DNA of 64,000 bases from Raphanus sativus. Its lineage: Eukaryota; Streptophyta; Magnoliopsida; Brassicales; Brassicaceae. Position 1 is the first letter of the stretch. Every line of letters starts with the position of its first letter. The position numbers and the translations under genes were made by a program. Location: contig NC_079515.1 of the NCBI RefSeq assembly GCF_000801105.2, forward strand, positions 30,527,407 to 30,591,406, read 5' to 3'. This document shows positions 56,342-64,000 of the stretch, one piece after another. The notes under the pieces are model-generated. The model was not told the origin of the DNA and searched no databases. It saw nothing but the letters and a program-made list of their open reading frames with translations.

Positions 56342-58884
56342 ATATTAAATTATAAAATTTTATATAGTGAAAACATTATATTTGTGGTTTCACGGTACAA
56401 AATCTTATATTCGAGGTTTCATATTTTTCGGTTCTTGTATTTTTATATCTTTTAAATATTCTTGATAACTTCTTATTTATCATTTTAGTCTGTTCACTTT
56501 ATATATTTTATGTATTTTATATATATTATTATAAATTTAATTTTTACATATATATTTAAATAAATATATAAAATTTTAAACAAAAACAAAATCAAATTAT
56601 TTTAATAATATTAAATAAATATTATACAAGATAATATTACATCAAATAAGTTAATATAAAAACAACATGTAAAAATGCATAAAATAAACCTACATAAATA
56701 AGCTAAATATTATAATTATAATAACAGTCAGGTAAACTTAGATCCCGAATCTCCCATATCACAAAAAAATTGTCCATAAAAAATTGATGCACTTGGAGGT
56801 GGTTGTTGTTTTGAGTTCTTTTCTTTATGATTCTTTCTTGTACAAGTTGAAGTAGCAATAAACAAAAATATTTGATTTCGACAATTTTTAGGTAATAATC
56901 TACAAAAAATAAAGAAACTCATTTATCATTTTGAAATACACTACTTGTTCATATATATATATGAGAGCATTGTAGAAATAATAATAATGAATAATAATAT
57001 GTTTTTTCGTAAAAATGATTTCGTTGTAATTATTTTATTTATATGTAATATGCTATTAGAATGTAATACTTTACTAATAAATATTGTTTACAATTCTTTT
57101 TACTGTACGTTTTTAGTTGTTATAAGATTATTAAGCTTTTATTTGATTTTTGTTTAATGCAAAGACTATAATGTAAAAATCTAAAACTTTTAAGGTTTAT
57201 TTAAAGTTTATCATCAGAGAAATACCCTCAAACCTCAAATATAAGGTTGCTCTTGGAAATACTCTTATATCTTTTTACCTTATAAATATATAAATATAAA
57301 TAACTATTTAAACAAAAAAAAATTATAGTTTTCGAATCATAAGTTTTTGAATTAGAAATTTTGGAATTTTTTAAAAAGGTTATTTTGAAATTCAAAAATT
57401 ATTTATGAAATTATTATTATTATTTTTTAATGTTAAGTATTTATTTATTTTTAAAAATTGTAAGCCTCAATCCCATCCCTCAAATTTAAAACCTAAAAAA
57501 TCTATATTAATTAATCTTAGAGGTATAATAGTCTATTTACCTCTTTAATAAAATATTTTGATCATTTTGATTATTGTGAGTTATATTTATAATAAAAACT
57601 TTTTTTATGATCATCAAGGATATAATTGCACATCCTTTCTCCCGTTTTGGGTTCAACTTCTTGAAATCGTGTATTCTATTATTAATAAAAGTGCCTATGT
57701 CATTTTCCTTTCGAGTGTTATGTAATCCCCAAGATAGAAATCAAATTGATCACCTTTCATTACAAAAATATAATATCGTCTGATACATAGTCATATACAA
57801 CGCGTTTTTCTTTTTCCAATTGAAAAATAAAATGCTATGAGAAAATTGTATCATGAAATACAAGACTTGATAATTCATCGATACCACAGTGAATGTACTA
57901 TTTGTAAGAAATGTAATTCTACTAAAAATAAGTATACGTATATTTTACTAAAATTTAACCATGTGAATGTATATAATCTCAGGGTCATCAAGAATCATAG
58001 AATTACTCATTGAATGTATCCTATCTTTGATCATTTCAATATTTACGTAATATATACACATATCAATGATTTGGCTTTTGGTATTTGTTGTATATACAAA
58101 CTTATTAACACTGGATTGAATAAGGTATATATTTTTCGTAAACATATATATACTATAGACCTAGCAATATCTTTTTGTTCATAACTATTTGATTTGCTTT
58201 TATCTAGGATGTAAAACATCGTTGGACATAAAATAAGTCCAAACTATAAAGCCAAGAAAATAAGCTTAATGTGAGGACAAACAAAAAAGAACCTTAATAT
58301 TGACGATCAAGCATATCCATCAAGAGCTGGTGAGTGGTAATTGATGTTGCCACCTCTTTATCTCTCTCTAAATCTTGCTTTCCCCCTTGTTCTCCTCTCT
58401 CTTTTCACCCCAAGCTTTTGCAACAAATAAAGTCTCTTCTCTCTTTCTCTCTCTAGATGCAAGAGGACTCAGAGAGAGAGAGAGAAAGTATGATTGATGG
58501 GGAAAGAGAGAGTACGAAGTAAAATACAATAGATTATTAGGACACGGTTGTCATCTTTTGTTATGTGTCTTGTGTGCGCTCTCCTTCTTTTCTTCATCCA
58601 TTGATCTTCTTTATTTAACCCTACTCTCTTTCTCCTTTTCTCATTCTTTCTATCATTCATTTTCTCTTTGTTTCTCTCTCGGGATCTGATATCTCTTTTC
58701 AGTAACCTATTCCCGAGGAGCACTGTCAAATCTTGTCCATTGTTCTTTAAGAGATCCCTCCCTCTCTCTCTTGTCTTGCGCTGGAGAGTTCAACTTCTGG
58801 TGAAAAGCGCATAAAAATATCCAAAAATATAAAGTTTTGTTTATAGGTTTCAGCTAAATCATCTTATATCTAGAGTTTCTTCAG
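56342..58884. other. AT-rich spacer and VND4 promoter
   Basis: No coding exon recognised in 56342-58300. From about 58370 to 58800 the sequence has long CT- and GA-rich blocks typical of a crucifer promoter or leader. CT tracts at about 58432-58456 face a GA tract at about 58471-58488 and could pair. Confidence 0.5.
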
Positions 58885-59692
58885 GTAAAACCCTAATTTT
58901 CTGTCAACTTTTTATTCAATATCCATTCCTCACCTTCACAAATAAGTTTCGGAGTTTTTGTTCTTGTTTATGTAAAGTTTTTGCTTTTGAATAATCTTTG
59001 ATCGTTCATCATCATCATCATTTTCATCAATCACCTTGACTATCATCATCATATCATCTCATCATACTCAATGTTTGCTGATGTTACAAGCAAAGCAAAA
59101 TAGCATGTAAATCTAAAATATTAATTTAAATAAATTTAACAACTAACCAGTTATCTTTTGTGTAAAATATTTTTTTATAGGATTATATACAACAATATAA
59201 AGAGTGTTCTCCTCTTTCACCTTCTGAACTTGTTTGGTTATATATACTTACATGTGGTTAATATCCACGCTAGTGTTATACAAATGAAGCAATATACTAA
59301 AGCAGAATTTTGCTCAAAAAAAAAAACTAAAGCAGAATTTTGCTCAAACTAATCGATCTAGCGAATATAAATTTGAAATGCATGCATCTAATTATATCAA
59401 CTTAACTGTCATCATATGTTAGTTCATGTATCATATATGTACCAAAAGAAAGTTCTTGTGATCAATGAATGTGCGACAGTAGTTCTATCAAATTATAAAT
59501 ATAGAATTTCTTCTCTTTTAGACTAAGCAAAGACGGTATTTAAGACGCATAATCATAATCAAAATCACATAATTAAGTAATTAGTATAACTAGATATAAC
59601 ATAGTATCTTATTTTTGTAACTCCATTATTTTGTTTTCAATTTGTTTGGTAATTATTAATTGTCTTATAAACATGTTATTAGTTCATCAAGA
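58885..59692 (+). other. Probable 5' UTR intron of VND4
   Basis: TTCAG|GTAAAACC at 58885 is a good donor in a leader-like context, and TCATCAAG near 59692 could be the acceptor 10 bp before the start codon. Inferred only; no transcript data. Includes an ATC-rich microsatellite at about 59009-59065. Confidence 0.4.
59296..59348 (+). mobile_element. Tail-only insertion: 23-bp duplication around A run
   Basis: A 23-bp sequence beginning ACTAAAGCAGAATTTTGC is present at 59296-59318 and 59326-59348, separated only by A residues. Same pattern as at 2791. It lies within the presumed VND4 leader intron. Confidence 0.55.
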
Positions 59693-59702
59693 AGACGCAA
59701 AG

Positions 59703-61042
59703 ATGAATACGTTTTCCCACGTCCCTCCGGGTTTTAGATTTCACCCAACAGACGAAGAACTTGTAGACTACTACTTGAGGAAAAAAGTTGCATCCAAGAG
59801 AATAGAAATTGATTTCATAAAAGACATTGATCTTTACAAGATTGAACCATGGGATCTTCTAGGTTTGCCAAACCACATTATCTTTTGTAATTTCCTAGGA
59901 TTTTTTCTTCAAAAAAAGACTGATATCATTCCTTTCTGAAAATAGAGTTGTGCAAAATTGGACATGAGGAGCAGAGTGATTGGTATTTCTTTAGCCATAA
60001 AGACAAAAAGTACCCCACAGGGACTCGAACCAATCGAGCAACCAAAGCAGGGTTTTGGAAAGCCACAGGAAGAGATAAGGCTATATACTTGAGGCATAGT
60101 CTTATTGGCATGAGGAAAACACTTGTGTTCTACATGGGGAGAGCCCCAAATGGACAAAAATCTGATTGGATCATGCATGAATACCGCTTAGAGACAGATG
60201 AAAATGGTATTCCTCAGGTATTATATCAACCCTAAACCATAACTTCTCTCCTAAACCTATTTGAGTTAATTCCATTATATGATATTTTGCTGTAGGAAGA
60301 AGGGTGGGTTGTGTGTAGAGTTTTCAAGAAGAGATTGCCTGCAGTTATTAGACGAATGGGAGATTACGACTCATCGCCTTCACATTGGTATGACGATCAG
60401 CTCTCTTTTATGGCCTCTGAGCTCGAGACAAATGGTCCAAGACGGCTTATCCCCAATCATCATCAGCAGCACCAACAGCCTTTGCCATATGGTCTTAATG
60501 CATCTGCTTACGCTCTCAACAGCCCTAACTTGCAATGCAAGCAAGAGCTAGAACTGCAATACAACCACTTGGTACAACATCACCATTTTCTTCATGAATC
60601 TAATTTATCACCCCTCCAGCTTCCTCAGTTTGAAAGCTCTAAGATCCAACTAGATAATATTAACTGCAACTCTCTTTCTTGCGGAACAAGCAACAACGTT
60701 AACAACTCCACTGATCTTGCTAACTTGCAGCAATCGAATCTCCCACATGAGGAACAACTGAATCAAGGGAATCATAGCTTCAGTTCTCTATACATGAATG
60801 GAGGGAACGAGCAAACGATGGAAAAAGTCACGGACTGGAGAGCTCTTGATAAATTTGTTGCTTCTCAGCTAAGCAACGATGAGGCCGACACAGCTTCTGC
60901 CTCTCTACAGAACAATGCCAAAGACACAAGCAACCTAGAGCACCAAGTTGATGAAGAAAAAGATCAGAAAAGGGTTTCAGACATGGGAGAAGAATATGCT
61001 GCTTCTACTTCTTCGAGTTGTCAGATTGATCTATGGAAGTGA
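59703..61042 (+). CDS. VND4: VND4/NAC007, NAC transcription factor of xylem vessel formation
   Basis: Three exons: 59703-59862, 59946-60217, 60296-61042; phases join correctly, giving 392 residues. The start [20 protein letters not shown] opens NAC subdomain A. The domain continues through [14 protein letters not shown], the DNA-binding core [20 protein letters not shown], and [12 protein letters not shown] (about residue 155). The variable C-terminal half is rich in Gln, His, Asn and Ser and ends [10 protein letters not shown], typical of the VND subfamily activators. VND proteins switch on secondary-wall and programmed-death genes in vessel elements. An ATG at 59631 lies in another context and is not the start. 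Position and sequence fit At1g12260. Confidence 0.92.
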
Positions 61043-61664
61043 GCAGAAAGAGAAGGCTATATCATATAAAATGCATATATACATATATCTATCTATATAC
61101 GTTCACACGAACACTAATCAAGTGTAGATGATGATGATGGTACAGATTTATATTTTCTTTGTTTGATTTTTACAACATTATTCAACTTATATTATATGCA
61201 TATATATACCTTGCGTATCCATGCATATATACTTGTACTCGATACATGATTTAACCATATAAACTCTAATCTAAATGTAACTCCAATATTTCTTTTTAAT
61301 TGACAATTGTCTCTTATTATTATTCTAGTTTTTAATAATCTTCGAAATGTATGTATGCACATATATTCAGTTATTCACTTACAAAAAGAACTATTTAATT
61401 GTCAACTCCTATATTTTCTATATCATGAGACCATTTTAAAATGTGTTCCATGCTCTCTCTTTCCTCAACAAAATATATTTGCACTTGCATAGAGGTGATT
61501 ATAGTCTCCTTTACTCAGTGTATCATCCATTTTCTCTCTTTCTGGTCATTTACAATTCACTACTATAAAACATACAATACACGACTAATGTAACACAACA
61601 TATTATGAAACAAATGTTATTACATCTGCATTGTAACCACACACATGATCTTAACGGACTGAAA
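61043..61664. other. Convergent 3' flanks
   Basis: The 3' UTR of VND4 from the left and of the lumen protein from the right. No exon seen. Confidence 0.55.
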
Positions 61665-63359
61665 CTACGAGGCGTCACAAAGACCGGTCTTCTCATCGCA
61701 GAATCCATCACGACCGAGAAGACGTTGAGGTGGTGCACTGAGTAAAGGAGACGAAGGTGAGCCATATGCATTTCTCCTGCTATTTCCACAGCCAAGAGAC
61801 TTCCTTGTGCTCACTCCAGTCAATGGGTTTGTCCCGTTTGCGTATTTACACAGAGCCTTCAAACACCAAAAATTATGAGCACCACTAGTGAAACGCTTTA
61901 TTCAGCTTATGTTTATGGACAGCTACGGATGAGTGAAACGTTACCTGTTTTTGAAGAAGATCAATCACAGCGTCACTAAAGTCAGCGCCTTCGATCTTGG
62001 CACCACCGAGGTCACTACGGGTTAGAACCGAACGTACAAGAATTGCATTTGTCAGATTTGCCTCGTTTAGCACCTAAAGTTTGCCATAGAAGAATCGTTC
62101 CTTTAACCGAAAAGGAGAATGCCTCATATGCAAGTAATGTATATAGAGTATAGTGTATGTCATTTACCATCCGATCCATCAATGTATCACTCAAATCAGC
62201 ACCTGCAGAATAAATAAATAAAAATAGTACTTTTCAGAAAGACATCGTCAAGGACTCAAATGCTTAAACAAGGTTGACCAAATTGCTCTAAAAAGAAAGA
62301 CAATGGTGTTTCAAAGATGAGAGAAACATCTACTACAATGGATCTAAGCTAAGGATGCAACAAAGAGAGCAACTGTTGTGGGATTAAACACAATGTCAAA
62401 ATGCTTGTGGAGGCAAAGGAACTGATAATTCAGAAATTTCTAGTACAAGGGAGAACATATCTGAATAACTGAATATTATTTGTGGAATCTGTTCTCTTTC
62501 ATAAGTCTAATACCATAACATCTCATAGTTACTGCAGAGGGAAGGGCTTAGTGATAGCATAACTGAGAGAGAATAGTCACCTGAGAAGTTAGCTTTGTAT
62601 GCAACTGCTTTCTCAAGATAGGCGCCGTTGAAGGTCGAACCACTAAAATCAGACTCTCTCATATCTGCAGAAGTGAAGTTGGCTCTTCTGCAACGATATC
62701 AGTAAACCAGTACACATGATTCAGAACATTAAATTGCTTCTTCACATTGATGGTTTCTTGATATACTTACCTGAAATTTTCGTTGGAGTGAACTGTTTTG
62801 CTGCAAAAAACAAAAACAGTGTTCATCTCACTCAGCCAAGTGAAACTTCTCTAAAGATTTGATGCAAAACATTTCAGACAAGAACCGTTTATGTTATACC
62901 TGAGATCAGCAGAACCAAACTGAGCAGCTGATCCTATACCAAACTCGCCACGTATATCCGCCTCGAACTTGTTAAGATCTGCCATTGCTGGAAACCCTGA
63001 GCTCGAGACTATCACAGCCGCTGCTAATGCTCCTGACAAAAACCTCTTCCACGTATTCGATTCTCTACCGGAGCAACAATCTTCCCTTTTCAAACAACAA
63101 TTAAACGCCATAAGTTTCTAAAAATCCAAACTTTGCGAGAACAGGGGATCTTAAAGACTCTGTTTTTTTTTGTGATGGAAGTGTTCGAGTCTCACCTAGA
63201 ACTTGATGAATCTCGTTCTGGTTTTGAACGGGAGATTAGCTGTAGACGCCTCAATGGGTATCTCGGAACATGGTAAAGAGACCTTGAGGAGACGGGAGAT
63301 GAGGATCGTGTAGTGTCAAGTGACTTCATGGGCAGAGGAGAGAGCGAAGAGAGAGCCAT
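61665..63359 (-). CDS. Thylakoid-lumen pentapeptide-repeat protein (TL20.3-like)
   Basis: Minus-strand multi-exon gene ending at TAG 61665-61667 (GLCDAS). Recognised exon products from N to C: MALSSLSPLPMKSLDTTR (ATG 63357-63359; chloroplast-transit-like), a lumen-targeting segment (FLSGALAAAVIVSSSGFPAMA, cleavage after AMA), then pentapeptide A(D/N)LxX units: SADMRESDFSGSTFNGAYL, KANFSGADLSDTLMDRM, NEANLTNAILVRSVLTRSDL and AKIEGADFSDAVIDLLQKQ. The C-terminus is Cys-containing (LCKY, GCGNS, GFCDEKTGLCD). The repeats form a right-handed quadrilateral helix; the function in the lumen is unknown. Exon 1 ends at 63196 in a phase that does not fit exon 2 (starting near 63119), so either a small exon is missing from my model or the transit region carries a frameshift. 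Fits At1g12250. Confidence 0.85.
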
Positions 63360-63686
63360 TGCTTAAGGTTTAAACTTTGCAGAGTAGAGATTTGATACAT
63401 TCAACTTCATAAAACAAGATATAAATCTCGCACGTGTGAAAGAGTTCCATCATCCACTTTGGTTGGTTTAGATGTGTACACGTCTGTCACTTTTTGTTCA
63501 CCATTTACTTTACTCTGTTCTGACTTGTAAAACAGAGGAAAAAATGGGATCTTTTGGCAGAGGAACTAACAAGATCACAGGCAGATAAAACTTATTTGTT
63601 GTGTTTATTTACTGATGTCTGCATTAACAAATCAAACCATTGAAATGGCAGGTGTTACACAAGGAGGATAACGATAGCAAACTACA
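63360..63686. promoter_or_regulatory. Promoter of the lumen protein and 3' flank of the RuvX-like gene
   Basis: Upstream of the lumen-protein ATG. CACGTG (about 63432) is a G-box core, which is common in light-regulated chloroplast genes. No exon is seen. Confidence 0.45.
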
Positions 63687-63955
63687 CTAGAATCTGTAAA
63701 ACTCTTCGAGCTTTCCAGGTAAAAAGTCAGGGTCTTTAGGTGCAGTGTTCTTGATCTTCTCTTGGAGGTGTAAACTCTTGGGAAGTATAATCTCGGCTCC
63801 TAGACCTTGTGTCGAAAAATACCTCTCCAACAATATCTGTAACATAACAAGACTAGATAAGGAACCACAGATACTACTCAAGATGGTGTTCTCATTGCCT
63901 TACCACAGCAGCGTATGCGTCTTCTCTGTTCTGCCTTTCACTCTTGCCAAGTCCC
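63687..63955 (-). CDS. RuvX/YqgF-like RNase H-fold protein, 3' end only
   Basis: The last two exons of a minus-strand gene that continues beyond the window: 63904-63955 (GLGKSERQNREDAYAAV) and 63687-63836 (ILLERYFSTQGLGAEIILPK and on to EEFYRF stop). The intron has GT-AG ends and phase 0. The D-A-Y-A-A-x-x-L-L-E-R-Y pattern is the C-terminal helix of the YqgF/RuvX Holliday-junction resolvase-like family, which carries the last catalytic Asp. Plant members are probably organellar. Position fits At1g12244. Upstream exons are outside the window. Confidence 0.75.
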
Positions 63956-64000
63956 CTAGAAGAACAGAACGTCCCAAACATCATCAGGTTCAAATCATCC

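Noticed and set aside
58469..58729. 86-codon minus-strand basic frame
   Set aside because: Produced by CT/GA-rich promoter sequence of VND4.
1..64000. Search for tRNA or rRNA genes
   Set aside because: The only tRNA-like A and B boxes belong to the SINE at 48731-48978; no cloverleaf gene or rRNA was recognised by eye.

Overview
This is plant nuclear DNA from a crucifer (Brassicaceae), most likely Brassica or a close relative. The evidence is spliced genes with GT-AG introns, AT-rich intergenic DNA, RPS5-type CC-NBS-LRR genes, plant LINE, SINE, Helitron and MULE sequences, and a gene order that I recognise from memory as the Arabidopsis chromosome 1 interval At1g12360 to At1g12244, read backwards. 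A run of 100 N shows that it is a draft assembly.

Layout. 1-8.2 kb is gene-poor and holds a nearly full-length LINE (3252-8220) with a perfect 13-bp target duplication. 8.7-13.5 kb (-) is KEULE, a Sec1/Munc18 protein of cytokinesis. 14.96-15.7 kb (-) is a DUF1442 gene. 17.8-18.2 kb (+) is the calmodulin-like gene CML13. 19-46 kb is a disease-resistance island with all NLR copies on the + strand: copy A intact (19140), copy B a pseudogene with four frameshifts (25820), copy C a 5' fragment (36844), copy D intact (38404), copy E intact (42726) and copy F an internally deleted relic (45.67 kb). Inside the island lie a MULE-type transposon carrying a captured PPR fragment (21869-25107), another TIR-like element (29239-30522), a NERD-domain gene with a one-base deletion (32830-34706), a small two-exon CHORD-like gene (35115-35640) beside the gap, and a possible Helitron end. 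46.4-48.35 kb (-) is a HOP/STI1 co-chaperone gene that appears to lack its DP1 domain and linker. 48.7-59.7 kb is TE-rich and gene-poor, with a SINE, a truncated LINE, a Helitron and a non-coding retroposon. 59.7-61.0 kb (+) is the NAC gene VND4/NAC007. 61.7-63.4 kb (-) is a thylakoid-lumen pentapeptide-repeat protein. The 3' end of a RuvX/YqgF-like gene is cut by the window edge.

The housekeeping genes share no pathway; they are linked by ancestral synteny. The NLR island is the dynamic part, with gene birth, death and TE insertion. The most unusual observations are the shortened HOP protein with a changed TPR2B clamp residue, the MULE with captured PPR sequence between flanking TATAAA-rich arrays, the many tail-only retroinsertions with clean target duplications, and the frame lesions in copy B and the NERD gene.
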